Shown: positions 39,501 to 50,364 of the stretch, one piece after another
How the letters are laid out: each line of letters starts with the position of its first letter
Numbering within the stretch: the stretch's first letter is position 1
Assembly (NCBI GenBank): GCA_029449245.1
Contig: JANATF010000003.1
Location: 2,046,001 to 2,110,000, forward strand
Origin: Mortierella alpina
Lineage: Eukaryota > Mortierellomycota > Mortierellomycetes > Mortierellales > Mortierellaceae
Direction of reading: 5' to 3'
Length of the DNA stretch: 64,000 nucleotides
Made by a program: the position numbers and the translations under genes
Notes under the pieces: generated by a model
The model's input: only the letters and a program-made list of their open reading frames with translations
Database searches by the model: none
What the model was told of the DNA's origin: nothing

Positions 39501-40231
39501 AGCAACATCATTCAGCATGAAATCAACGAGCTTACACCAATGGCGCAGTCGATCGCTCATGAGCACCTTTGTTATAAGGACCTGTTTGCTGCGCGTGATT
39601 TGTTTGAGAGGTGGAGGGAGACACTGGAGTCGAATTCGAAGAACGGAACTGCACAGTCGGAAGAAGCACAGGAGCAGGACATAAAGGTAGATGAACGTGT
39701 GCTTTCAAACCGCAGGAAAACAGTGCTGCAGACGAATCTAGTCTTACTGACAAGGGCACTACTTTTGTTTATATAATCGATGCAGGAAAAGAGTCAGGAG
39801 GCGATTGCTGAGATCGAGTCGTTGCTCCGGTCGAGATGGCTCTTTGATTGCACGTTGCCTGGAGGTATGTATTTATGTTTTGTCGGTGCAGTAGCCTGTG
39901 ATACGCACTTTTGACAGTGGCTTTATTAACCATGACATTCACGGTAACGATGATAGATATGATCAGGAATCAGGAGCTGAAGACGATCCGTCAGATCTAT
40001 GTGTCGGAGCTGGTCATGAACCTACACCAGGTGTACTTTGAGACGCGTGCCTTCATTCCCGAGTACCTCAACAACTCTGTGGAGATGGCCAACATGGTCG
40101 CAAGCGAGACTTCCGGAGCGCCATTGTACAACGAGCTGAGCGCAACGAAACGCCTGCAAGAGTTCTTGCGACTGGTCCGTCTGTCCTCGATTGAACTTAT
40201 CAAGCAGGAACAGAATCCGTTTGCCTTTTGA
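36561..40231 (+). CDS. NUP84: Nucleoporin NUP107 / Nup84
   Basis: Scaffold subunit of the Y-complex of the nuclear pore. The start MAFNTSKPFGGFSFQ has two FG-type dipeptides. About ten or more exons follow. Conserved blocks appear in order: YRKFARALERLQSYRQG, then WQSEHNTWLLLSTLFR (37216-37318), AVKVWLEVIAPHA, AEHDLLRAVWQYIRRGQHQQA with GLWKGTCYALANEQ (37600-38095), FERAVYGALCGDVESVIPVC, FRTIQISIILGRTDELL with LRFMTHFVLLLRSKG, KALEWLTFDTPQYEECLHRSNYL, and a final helical block ending LIKQEQNPFAF. The alpha-solenoid and the W-x-G-x-C/LANE block are typical of Nup107. Exon 2 (around 36785-36815) uses a weak acceptor and a few small exons near 37380 are uncertain, but the conserved core reads cleanly. 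Confidence 0.88.
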
Positions 40232-40459
40232 AAGTAGGGGTTGGAAATCGTCCCGAAGCCGATCGATAAACATAAATGCATGCAGTTGGCTTAGAAAGGA
40301 AATAAGTTTGCGCGGGCACTTTGCAAAGGAATCTCTTGGAAGCTCGAAGGACATATCTATGTGACATTTTATTGAGCTCGGCTTTTTTTGTCCCGGTTGT
40401 TTTGTTGAACTCGTGCATCCGTTGACTCTTGATCATCATTCCATGTTTGTTTCTTTTTC

Positions 40460-41079
40460 TTAGTACTGAGCAGACATTGACTGGCAAGCCTTAAGCTGCT
40501 CAAGGTACCACTGGCAGGCAGACATGTCGTTGCCGTTGGTCTCGAGGCACTTGGTGAAGGCCTTGGCATCGGTCTCGCACGAGGCTCCCGTCGAGGCAGG
40601 GACAGCGGCGTTCTGGTACATGGGCTGCTGGTACATAGGCTGCTGGTATTGAGGAGCAGACTGCTGCTGCTGAGGCTCAGGGGCAGCCTCGGAAGAACCG
40701 GATCCGCTGAACATGGACTATGAGAAAGACGAGGGGGAAAAAAAGAAAAGATCCGTTCGTTTAGAGAGGAAAAATAATTCAGGGACGGAATGCGAAGGTG
40801 TCACCCTCACTCGGAACTTACGGTGATTCCGGCACCCAGGGTGTGTCCGACAGCAGAACCGACAGCGACTCCGGCAGCAGTGGTGGCCATCTGGGCAAAC
40901 ATGCCAGGCTGCTGGGGAGCAGGGTGGGCCATGGCTGAGGGCTGGGGAGGGGGAGCAGTCATCTGCTGGGGAGGAGCGTGATGGGCAGGGGCAGGGGGAG
41001 GGGGGGCCTGACGGGTGGGCATGGTCGAGGCCTTGCGGGTCTGCTGAGCGGGGGCAGCACGGGAACGTTGACGAGCCAT
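40460..41079 (-). CDS. MIX17: Twin CX9C intermembrane-space protein (MIX17/CHCHD2-CHCHD10 family)
   Basis: Small mitochondrial intermembrane-space protein imported through the Mia40 relay and implicated in respiration and MICOS organisation in its family. Exons 41079-40822 and 40717-40460 give 171 residues. The N-terminus is Arg- and Pro/Gln-rich, followed by a hydrophobic [21 protein letters not shown] segment typical of CHCHD2/10. A Gln/Tyr-rich linker contains a duplicated YQQPM motif. The C-terminal CHCH domain has two CX9C pairs: [11 protein letters not shown] and [11 protein letters not shown]. The exon junction lies between the hydrophobic segment and the linker. Confidence 0.93.
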
Positions 41080-41982
41080 GGTTGTTGATGTGTATGTCAG
41101 AGAGTGGAGAGGGGAGTCAAGGAATAGAAGAGAGAAGAAGATCCGTTTTCATAGACTCTGATGACGTCACCATATGCGGAGGAAAGTGGCGGCCGTAGGG
41201 GTCGCGTTCTGGGGCCTCAGGCCGCACCAAGGTGCCACATACTCCTACGTGGCTATAGCATGGCCAGAATTGCTGCATGGCGACCTCCTTACTCTGACCA
41301 TTGACTGTAGATATACCAGGTTCTTAGAGACAGCAGTGCAACAGTTGACAAGAGAGGAGCGAAGTTCGCCTTTCCCTATTATCCTAAAGGAGTTCAGCAT
41401 GCGTGTTCATGTGCATCTGACAACGCTTGCCAGATAGATGGCAACAGACGGTCGAGAGGAGCAAGAAAGGGAATAAGGAACTGTTTATGACCTTGCCATG
41501 TATGACAGCCCCATTCAGGATCGAATCTTGCTCACCAGCAGGGCAGCACAACACATAATCACCCCTGAAAAAAAAGAGAAAAGGAGGTGCCTGTGCCCAT
41601 TTGTTGTTATTCACTTTCTTTTTCCCTCCATGTTCCAGCTGCACCATCCATTCGACTGGTGCCAACTGTTTTCCCATAACGAACACCATTGATTAACCGC
41701 GGGACCAAGAACTGCCATAAGGAAACCAGAGAGACAAGAACATTAGTGCAAGACTGCCACAAGCACACAGAAACCATAAATATACCTGTAACGCCTAACG
41801 AGGGACTAAAAGCCGGACAGACACCACACAGGACACCAAACGCACAGAGCAGAGTTCATCCCGAACCACCACCTGGCACCCTCGTAGCAGTGCCAAGCAT
41901 TCAACATACCATCATCAAGGACAGAGACCCGTGCATAAGGTCTGCTGGGTCACAGCTGCCACCCCTCGGTTCCTGCACTGCA
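41080..41982. other. Divergent intergenic region, MIX17 / PP1-targeting gene
   Basis: This gap of 903 bp holds two divergent upstream regions. A frame open from 41689 continues into the next gene and could extend its N-terminus, but residues before 41983 look like untranslated leader. No RNA or repeat element seen. Confidence 0.4.
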
Positions 41983-44570
41983 ATGTCCTCTGCACGCTCC
42001 AAGAAGCAGGAGAGCCTTCAGCAACTGAGGGCAGGAACCGTCCAGCGCCTCTCACAGCATTTTCTGCAGTCATCCTACGCTCAGCCAGCACCGAGATCAC
42101 CGCCGTCATCATCGCCAACGTCATTGACGTCATTGACGTCATTGACGTCGGCGACCTTACGCTATCAGCAGTTGATGATACCAAGGCCTTTCAGAGGCGA
42201 TTGCTCTAACTCGTCCCCATCAACAGCCTTAACCTCCAGACACAACCCCTCATCACCAGCATCGCCTCTGTCCTCCTTGGGTTCTAAGAGCGACTCTCAA
42301 ACGGTTACCGCTTTACAACATCCCAGGCAACATTCCGCACCCCAACTGTTTCTCCGGCCGGCATCGCCAGACAGTGCGGCGAACGCACCGCCCCTTGCAT
42401 CACTAATACCTCCGCCTCAACCAAGTATTGGGTTTCCTCACTCCAAAAGCGTCGCAGCTGGACAGTCTTCGAGCTCTGTTGGATCAGACGATTCGTTTGT
42501 GAGCGCACTCTCTCAGCTTGACTCACCAAAGGAACCGGGATCACCAAGGACAGTTCCTCTGTGGAAGCAGATGCTGGATGCGATTGAACAAGAAGATCGT
42601 CAGGAGCTGGAGAGAGTCTTGCACGCGTTCGACTTTGCGATTGTAATCCAGACCCTGGTCACATGGAACCTTTCCAACTCAGACGGGCAATACAAGCATG
42701 ACCCAGACGTGCTGCTGGATGCAAGAGAGCTACTAGGGCCAAGTGTTGATCATCTCAACCTGATCCAAATCGCCTGCTTCCTTTTCAATGAGGATCTGGC
42801 TTTGGATCTGCTCAACTTTGTTGCCAAAGCATCTGAAGAACTCGAGTCCAAGAAGATTCTGTACGAATTTATGGGCAAGATGTGGGGCGATGGCAACACA
42901 ACTCTACATCTGGCAAGTTTTCTGGGCATGGCAGACTTGACAAAGCGACTACTGGATCTGGGTGCAAACGTCTACAAGATGAACGACCGCAAATACAAAC
43001 CTGTCGACTGCGCGGATGAAAACACCACCATGAGTTTGTTTCTAAATCTCACGGAAGGTACAGCCTTTGACTTGCTTCGACGCCCTACCCCTATTTATCA
43101 TATCTTTCTCGTTCGAGACACTTCGAGAACTAATGTTTCCTCTCAAATGGCGCCTTGTTTTCTTTGTAGTTGTCCGGTATAGAAGAATCGGACAAGAATC
43201 GGTACCTACATCACCCATCAACGAGCGCTCATCGGATCTCAACTGGAGCTCGTTCAAGGCCTTAGGGCATCTGCGGTCTCCCTCGACCTCAACGTTGCCG
43301 CTGTCCATGTTAACGCCCGACGACGTGCGTCCCGAGCAGTATGGCGAGGAATCCAATGCAGGCCTCTCCCTCCCTCGCCCGGCCCCCACCCCAGGAATCA
43401 GCAGCTACCTTCCAGGACATTTGCCATCAGAATCGACGCTGAGTCTTGAACAACAAATGCTGTCATTAGGGAATAAGGACGTAAAACCGGTTAAGCCAGC
43501 CGGCCAACATCAGGAGAACTCGACATGCGTGGAGGGCTTACTTTTAACTGAGCCCAACATTACGCACGATTCGCAACAAGACGATGACACGCTATTATCG
43601 CCAATCGTCATCTGCACACCAGCGGATTTACGCACTTCAGCCCCTTCCATCAGCACGTCCGATTTCGGATCGTCAGCGGCAGCTATTGGGAACTTGCAGC
43701 CCACTGGCGCCGGGGACATGAAGGTTCAACCGCTGAGTGTTTGTGCCTTATCATCATCAGCAGCAGCGGCGGAGGCGGCATCAGCCCACTCGCCCTCTTA
43801 TGCTAGTCATATCAGACCAAAGTTGAGGAGTTACCAGTCTTCACCTTCGATTCGACTGTATGTGGAAACATCAGAGTCCCCATCCAAGGAAGTAGGATCG
43901 CTCTCGCGGGAACCGACCAAGCCCAAGAGTACAAAAAAGCGAGTGTCTTTCGATCCGCAGTCCTTGATGGCGGATGCATCGAGATCTGGTGATGTAGAGC
44001 TGTACAAGTCCATGCTAAAGATAGTTCAGGAGCAAGCAGTAGAGTCTGGAGAGACATTGGAGGAAATCATCAACCGACAGTCAGCGTCCCGTAGGCTGAG
44101 TTCATTGCATCTGGCTGCCTCGTATAATCACCTGGCACTCTGCCAGTTTTTGGTCGATTCAGGCGCAGATATCAATTTGGGTGATATGGAAGGTAAAGGG
44201 CGACGACATGCAACGTGGCAGTCATATTTCAACCTCCTAGATGCCCCTTGCATATCCGTTAACGCATGTCTTTGTTAGGTTGGACGCCAATGCATTGTGC
44301 TGCGGCCGAGGGACATTTGAAGGTCTTTGAGTTCCTGGCCAGCGACCCTGAGGCGGACCTGCAGGCAACGACGTTCGATGGCGAGCTGCTCGAGGATGTT
44401 GTCGAGGACGAGGACCTGCGGCAACGGGTGATCGGTAACGTGGCGGTTTTGGGGGAATTGCGTTGTATGGGTGGATCCGCTTTCTCCTATTTCGCTGCTC
44501 ACACGCGCTTTTTTTTTTTTTTTTCTCCTCTACTTGTCCAACAGACATCATCGAGGCACAGTCACGGTAG
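41983..44570 (+). CDS. Ankyrin-repeat protein with RVxF motif, probable PP1-targeting subunit (MYPT/TIMAP-like)
   Basis: Exons 41983-43057, 43170-44192, 44279-44434 and 44545-44570 give 759 residues; an earlier in-frame start at 41689 is possible. After a Ser/Pro/Thr-rich N-terminus an ankyrin region occurs (NTTLHLASFLGMADLTKRLL, about 305-350). A second disordered segment leads to KKRVSFDPQ (about 612-620), a textbook RVxF docking site for protein phosphatase 1. Directly after it come helices and ankyrin repeats: LSSLHLAASYNHLALCQFLV with SGADINLGD, then GWTPMHCAAAEGHLKVFEFL. An RVxF immediately before ankyrin repeats is the arrangement of MYPT1 and TIMAP, which steer PP1 to myosin and other targets. 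The family match is by architecture. Exon 4 encodes only DIIEAQSR and stop. Confidence 0.75.
42118..42150. repeat. In-frame 9-bp tandem repeat containing TGACGTCA
   Basis: The 9-nt unit attgacgtc is repeated about three and a half times and encodes Ser-Leu-Thr repeats in the N-terminal disordered part of the ankyrin protein. Each junction makes a palindromic TGACGTCA, the CREB/ATF consensus, probably by chance of the codons. Confidence 0.85.
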
Positions 44571-44981
44571 CATGTCGAGTCGGCATGTCTCTGTCTTCTC
44601 TCTCTTTATCGCTCTCTCCTCCTTCCACGCCGATTCTCCACCTCGACTCCTTGTTCTCTCCACTCCTGGTGACCCTCGTCTTCCCTAATAAAGAGCAACG
44701 CCGCCACTCCACCACTCCTCCACTCCACCACCCCACCACTCCAACCGCCGTGGCCTTCCTGCCTCTGCAGCCATCCCGTTGCTGCCCCATCCCCACCTCT
44801 CCATCCGCTTACTCAATCTCGCCCTTGGACCCATCCCAAAAAGCCACTTTTAGTCCCTCTCTCTGCAAGCCGCTGTCTGCTAAAACACATAGCAGTGCGC
44901 TCCGCATAAACGCACTCTTTCACACGCATTTGACGCTCAGATTACACACACCTCGCTCACTCGCTCGCACGCACCACGCTC
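44571..44981. promoter_or_regulatory. Pyrimidine-rich leader of the VAM7-like gene
   Basis: This stretch of 411 bp is strongly C/T-rich on the plus strand (many ctctct and ccacc runs), typical of fungal promoter/5' UTR sequence. No gene seen. Confidence 0.5.
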
Positions 44982-46406
44982 ATGGCAGAGACTCTTCAGG
45001 CAATCTACGTTCGAGACTACGAGACCAGGTCTCAACCCAAACCCCATACAGTCTTTCGCATTGAGGTCCATGCCGCGGTCAGGACATGGTCCGTATGGAA
45101 GCGCTATTCTGAATTCGAACAGCTCCACGCTCGCCTGCAGGAACTGTTCCCAGACCACCCGCCCCCTCAACAACTCCCAACCAAACACTGGTGGCAGTCC
45201 ACGATCGACAACCCGGAGCTGCTGGAGGAGCGCCGGGCTGGACTCGAGACCTACCTGCGTGGGATCCTTTCACACCGAGACGACCGATGGAGACTGACAC
45301 ACGAGTGGAACGAATTCCTAGCTATTCCTGTGGGTCGGTCCAAGGCGGATCTTTTAGCTGGCAGCCGAGCTGGAGCGCATGGGTCTACTGCTGCTACTGC
45401 TGGCTCAAACGCGCAGGGGGGATCAATACTTTCGCATCTCAACATTTTCGGCATTGGTAGTGCCCATGGACAGCAGCAACCACAAGACGCCTCGCCTGCT
45501 GCTAGTCCCGTCATCAACCCGGGCCCTGCACCACAATTCTTCACCAGCGAGAGCTGGCTTGATGAGTTTAGGACCCTGCAAGGAGTGGCACGCGAGGTGA
45601 GAGCTCTCATCAACCGTCGTGAAACCCATCTCGGGCGGAACGAGATTTCTGCGTCGCACAACTGCACGATCCAGAGCAAGAAATTGTTGACGTCTTTGGG
45701 TCTTCGGATCCCGGCGCTCGAGAATGGGTTGACGACTCTTGCGATGGGAAACCCTGGTGGCGGCGTTCGAGGCAGTGTAATGTCGGATGGAGAACTGAGG
45801 CGACGACAGGATCTGTTGTCAGAACTGAAAGACGAGCGAGAGGTGCTGACGAAGCTGGTGGTTGCGAATCGACAGAACGATGGTGTGGTGGGTGGTTATC
45901 AAGGTGCAGGAAGTAGTATGCCGGCCAGCTCTGGAGACAGGAACGCATTGCTGTCGGGTGGTAAGAACTCTTCCTCGTCTGGTCACAACAACGGGTCGCA
46001 CTCTCAGCCTGGTTCTATGCGTGGGTTGCCCGATAACCACAGCCTCGCGGAATCTTCGTCCAGTGGCGGTGGTGGTGCTGGAGCTAACGGAGGAGGATCG
46101 GTGGGACGAATGTCAAGTACGAGACGCGTGTTTGGAAGGGTCGTTCAAAACCTGACACAGGAAACTTCGCAGACGCGAGGACTTGATAACGAAGGTCTGT
46201 TGATTATGCAGCAGGAGCAGATGAAGCAGCAGGATGACCATATTGAGCAATTCAACGCTATTTTACAGAGACAGAAGCACATTGGTATGGCGATTGGACA
46301 GGAACTGGATAACCAGATTCAGCTGTTGGACGAGTTTGATAGAGATGTGGATCGGACGACGCTCAAACTTGGCCTCGTCAACAAGAAGATTGGCAAGATC
46401 AATTAG
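44982..46406 (+). CDS. VAM7: VAM7-like PX-domain Qc-SNARE
   Basis: Vacuolar SNARE that binds PI3P through a PX domain and supplies the Qc helix for vacuole fusion. A single exon of 474 residues, longer than yeast Vam7 (316). The PX domain is at about 5-120: VWKRYSEFEQLHARLQELFP carries the RRY/F-type phosphoinositide region (RYSEF), followed by the Pro-rich loop (PDHPPPQQLP) and RRAGLETYLRGIL. The central part (about 125-390) is a Gly/Ser/Asn-rich linker with one conserved helical block. The C-terminal SNARE helix (about 400-465) contains QDDHIEQFNAILQRQKHIGM, then LDNQIQLLDEFDRDVDRT, with the ionic-layer Gln in the latter. There is no transmembrane anchor, as in Vam7. The extra length is all in the linker. 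Confidence 0.88.
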   Translation: MAETLQAIYVRDYETRSQPKPHTVFRIEVHAAVRTWSVWKRYSEFEQLHARLQELFPDHPPPQQLPTKHWWQSTIDNPELLEERRAGLETYLRGILSHRDDRWRLTHEWNEFLAIPVGRSKADLLAGSRAGAHGSTAATAGSNAQGGSILSHLNIFGIGSAHGQQQPQDASPAASPVINPGPAPQFFTSESWLDEFRTLQGVAREVRALINRRETHLGRNEISASHNCTIQSKKLLTSLGLRIPALENGLTTLAMGNPGGGVRGSVMSDGELRRRQDLLSELKDEREVLTKLVVANRQNDGVVGGYQGAGSSMPASSGDRNALLSGGKNSSSSGHNNGSHSQPGSMRGLPDNHSLAESSSSGGGGAGANGGGSVGRMSSTRRVFGRVVQNLTQETSQTRGLDNEGLLIMQQEQMKQQDDHIEQFNAILQRQKHIGMAIGQELDNQIQLLDEFDRDVDRTTLKLGLVNKKIGKIN

Positions 46407-46523
46407 CGAAGCAATTTACACACTCAACTCAATACCATCTTGTTCAGCTCTCAAATGATGAATAAGATAACAGTTTTCATTTTCTTGTGTGCTCTACAAT
46501 GCTGAGTGCTTATAGCCCTTGCT

Positions 46524-47968
46524 CTACTTCTGGGCATACAGAGGAGAGTCAGTGGCAAGATGCATGACCTTGCTACCGACAGTTCCAGCGCCGCCTGTCG
46601 TTCCGAAGGTGGTCCAGCACTTGGCACCCTCGCTCGGCTCCAGAGTTGCCCATGAGATTCCGTTTCCTGCGAGTAGGAAAAAAAAGAGGAGTTGGATCAG
46701 CATCGAGGTACAGAAATAGCAACACGCGGGGTTTCCTCTGTCTGTGGGAGGAAAATGTATTTACCTTTCTTCATGGTGATCTCGACCTTTGTACCCAAAA
46801 CTTCAAAGGAGCTTCCAGCAGGATCAATGGGCTGGAAGAGAGGGAGAACAAGCTTGAAGCGCTTCTCGTCTGGCATTCTCAAGTCAATGTTGACCTTTGG
46901 TAGTACAACGACACAAAGAGGATAAGAAGCAAAAGAACAATGGTGAGTCAGAGAAGCCATACATTGTAGACTGTGTATTCTAACAGTTATTGACCACATA
47001 ACCAGGTCCTGCATCCTACCTCACGCTCCTTGAATTCAACGACGGCTGACTTGGCATCCACCTTCTTGGCAAAAATGGACAGGTTGATATGTGTCTGCGT
47101 TTGGTACCTACATTTCAACAATGGAACTTTACGCGTAAGTTTTGCATATCTCGACCATTCCCAGAGGGATCCCATAGACTTTTTCCAAACACAACTTACC
47201 AGTCGTGACGACAATGAACCAATTCTTCGACCTTCTCCTTCTATTTAAGCGAGTCCAAGAGATAATCGGTTTACATTCCAGGCCGCAATTGCGCATTGAA
47301 CAAAGAGACTCTAGAAACAACGTGATTCGGTCTACCTTTGGACCGACAAAGAGATGCTGGTTGGTGGCCCTGCATCCTTTGAGCTTCAAGAACTCGTCAA
47401 ACTCGAGCACCTTCCGAGGACAGCAGCTCCAGCCCTTGGATCCCTCGTGAAAAACAGGCGATCCTGGATGATATTGGCACTCCACCTTATTGCTCCTGGA
47501 TTCTTCCTCTGACACGTACGTCTGACCGCATCCACGACGCATACAAGTCTTTCCGACGGCAACTGGCATCGACAAGTCATCTTCCTCCTCGACAATGGGC
47601 TCGGGTGCTGCAGCGGGTGTTTCAGCGGGCTTGGTGGCTGCGACAGGGGCAGAGGCAGGAGTAGAGCCATAGACCTCCTTGCCGTCCTTGCTGACCGCGG
47701 CGGGCGCTGGTGCTGAAGAGACCTCGACCTTTTCGTCTGCTGCTGACTGAGGGGGGAAATCTTCGCGAGGTGCGTCTGTGTGGCGACCAGTGGAGCATCC
47801 AGGGATGGCCAGGAAATGATCAAAGGAGGTGACTCGCTTGGAACAGCATGACCAGCCCTTGAGACCCTCGTGGAAGATGGGGCCCTGGGGGTGGAAGGTA
47901 CAGGCGGTGTCAGTGTTGGACGCCTCGTCGTAGGTCTTTTCGCAGCCGCGGTGTGTGCAGACAGGCAT
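46524..47968 (-). CDS. CHORD-CS domain HSP90 co-chaperone (CHORDC1/CHP1 type)
   Basis: Zinc-binding co-chaperone related to plant RAR1 and animal CHORDC1/melusin, acting with HSP90 and SGT1. Exon 1 (47968 to about 47335) encodes CHORD-I (about 1-65; Cys/His pattern ending GLKGWSCCSKRVTSFDHFL), an Ala/Pro-rich linker, and CHORD-II (about 140-205; CMRRGCGQTY, then VFHEGSKGWSCCPRKVLEF). Next come a short exon (EKVEELVHCRHDW) and CS-domain exons: TQTHINLSIFAKKVDAKSAV, then RFKLVLPLFQPIDPAGSSFE with GTKVEITMKK. The final exon encodes ISWATLEPS and ends DSPLYAQK at 46524. Animal-like domain order; RAR1 of plants lacks the CS domain. It is head to head with the JMJD4-type gene. Confidence 0.92.
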
Positions 47969-48098
47969 GATGTTCTGTGGTTCTTGGGTGGGTCAAGGTG
48001 AAGGATTAAGCAAGAAAAACCGAGTGCCGTAAAAAAAGAACACAATGATATGCTGTGACAGTCCTCTGATCACCACCGCATTTGTTTCTAGATCTTTC
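47969..48098. promoter_or_regulatory. Very short bidirectional promoter, CHORD-CS / JMJD4-type gene
   Basis: Only 130 bp separate the two divergent start codons, the tightest pair in the window. No motif is assigned. Confidence 0.5.
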
Positions 48099-49434
48099 AT
48101 GCCTCCGGCGATGCTCCATGCACCGCGCGACTACTCCCTCCTGCACCAGATAGACTACCTGGAGACACCGCCCTCCTACGCAGCCTTTCTTGAACGCTAC
48201 CTCGAGCCCAACATCCCAGTCCTCATCGGACCCGCACTCACAGAGGCATGGCGAGCACGCAGGCAATGGGTCTGCCCTGACACGGGGAAGCCCAACTTTG
48301 TCACGCTGCGGGAGCAACTCTGCCAGACACCAGTCCAGGTCCCTGTCGCGGACTGCCTAACCAGAGATTACACAGACCAGAAGCGCTCCATCATGGATCT
48401 GAGAGAGTTCCTGGACGAGTGGGAGGCACGCAGCAGCGCGGACCAGTCCTCGAGGACGTACCTAAAAGACTTTCACTTCGTGAGGACATTTCCCGATTAT
48501 GACGCCTACCAGACCCCAGAGATATTTTGCGACGACTGGATGAATGAGTTTTGGACCCGACGGGAGGACATGGATGATGACTATCGGTTTATGTACTGTG
48601 GAGGCGACGGGACGTTCACTCCCTTTCATGCGGACGTCTACAGGTCCGTAATTTACTACTCTTATACGTTCATGTCGACTTTGTTACCTGCAATAAGTTG
48701 ACCAGACCTTGTTTCATTTCATTTGCATCCACGATAGGTCGTACTCATGGTCAGCCAATATCTGTGGAGTCAAAAAGTGGACACTCTTCCCTCCAGACCA
48801 GGAACATCTCTTCCAAGACAACTTTCACAACACGGTGTACAACATTGATCATGTCGACCGCGCACAGTTCCCCAGTTTTGAAAAATCCAAGAGCTTCACT
48901 CTCTATCAGAACCCTGGACAGACGCTCTTTGTGCCCTCGGGTTGGTGGCATCAAGTCGAGAACATTGGCGACACCATATCCATTAACCACAATTGGTGCA
49001 ATGGATCGAATCTGGACCTATTGCTGGATTCTTTGGCGTCTGATCTGAAGGAGGTTGAACGTGAGCTCGCCCATTTGAAGGACATGATGAACGACCACGA
49101 GTGGATCGAGACGTGTCAGAAGGTTCTGCTCTCGAATAGTGGTTGGGACTGGAGCACACTCTGGAATATGTGCAGTACCGTGCGAGAGCGAGTCAAGCGA
49201 CAGATGGAGCAAGGAGATCATCATGTCATCCACGAGTCGCCACCTTTGCTTCGTACTGAAGCCTCTTCTGAGAACCAGAAACCGAGAGAGACGCCCATTT
49301 TCCCGCCTCCCAAGATCTCACAGCAACCACCACTCGAATTGACACTGAAGCGCGTAGATGCTGTCTTGGACTATATTAGGCAGGATCCATCCGCAGCATG
49401 GTTTCTTACGCACACCAAAGGGATCTCGGTTTAA
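48099..49434 (+). CDS. JMJD4: JmjC-domain 2-oxoglutarate oxygenase, JMJD4 type
   Basis: JMJD4 hydroxylates a lysine of translation termination factor eRF1 in animals. Exons 48099-48643 and 48738-49434 give 413 residues. The JmjC core is intact: FMYCGGDGTFTPFHADVYRS carries the Fe-binding His and Asp (about 177 and 179), WSANICGVKKWTLFPP follows with the 2-oxoglutarate Lys, and FVPSGWWHQVENIGDTISIN precedes the distal Fe-binding His (about 266, NHNW). The N-terminal IDYLETPPSYAAFLERYLEP is the lead-in typical of the JMJD4/JMJD6-like group. After the core a helical tail of 130 residues follows (KEVERELAHLKDMMNDHEWI). Substrate is inferred from the family. Confidence 0.88.
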
Positions 49435-49570
49435 TAAACAAGGATAGTATTACAGAGTAGAAATACAGGGAGGATAGGGTCCAGGAAAGTATGGACTGTA
49501 GCTGGCTACGTTGCCGCCTCTACACGTTGGTCGTGAACAGTAATATACTCGTGTAAGCTGACCAATGTCT

Positions 49571-50099
49571 TCAGGACAGAGCTGCCAGGGAGTGTAAGTC
49601 TGAGGATCATGCCCCCGCAAAGCACACTTACCGAAGGGTCGCCTGTCCATGGGACACGTTCCATCGCTGTCTTTAGTCTCAAGCCATTTGGAGATGCAAT
49701 GTAGATGGAAGCAGTGTGTGCACTTTCCCCACAAGAGTGGGCACTGGTCGCCGGGGATCTTGCAGTCGGAGCAGCAGGCGTCAAAGGGACTATGACAGAT
49801 ACCGCAAACATCCGTTGAGTCCTCCATATTCCATTGCCATATAGCTACAGCATGCCACCTAAGATCACAGTAGAGAAAACATACATGTTAGAATCCGTGA
49901 GTGCTATGCACTATGAAAGGTGCTGTACGGGGGTAAGGCGAGCGCGCGTTGGTACGCCGGGTGGTACTTTACTCTACGAATTCAAAAGCGCAAACAGCAA
50001 GTATTATGTCAGTCAATGACCTTGAACCTTTTTCGTCAACATTTAATCACATGAACGTGAAGAATTGCGCTTTGGATTACTTTTGACCTTCACTTTCAT
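49571..50099 (-). CDS. APC11: Anaphase-promoting complex RING-H2 subunit APC11
   Basis: APC11 is the catalytic RING of the APC/C ubiquitin ligase. The exon 49858-49632 encodes WHAVAIWQWNMEDSTDVCGI, then DACCSDCKIPGDQCPLLWGK and CTHCFHLHCISKWL, an unmistakable APC11 RING. A first exon at 50099-50081 would supply MKVKVK, the expected N-terminus, but canonical splicing of it to 49858 is off by one base. The 3' end probably uses a 50-nt intron (49631-49582) giving RRPFALS and stop at 49571; without splicing, translation would continue to 49450. The last RING ligand is CPMD, with Asp in place of the usual Cys, as in RBX1. It is head to head with SmE. Confidence 0.88.
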
Positions 50100-50364
50100 G
50101 GCCGAGAATGGAGTGAAGCGCAGGAACGAGCGTCCGCAAACGTGAGCTGCGCCAAGTGCGTTGAAGAGCGAGTTTTCGTCACGTGTACTCTTGTTGTGCG
50201 GTTGGTGGCTTTGTGGTCATTCGCGCTTTTGCTGTGATGGCCGATGGATGTCAACTCTTTAGTCCTTTTGGTTCGCCTTTTGCATTTCAAACAGCCAGAA
50301 ACGACTCTTCACCTCTCTCTCTCTCTCCCTATTACAACCTCGTCGAGAGCATATCATATCCATC

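Noticed and set aside
42118-42150. Series of TGACGTCA sites as a CREB/ATF regulatory array
   Set aside because: They arise from an in-frame 9-nt coding repeat for Ser-Leu-Thr within the ankyrin protein, not from promoter sequence.
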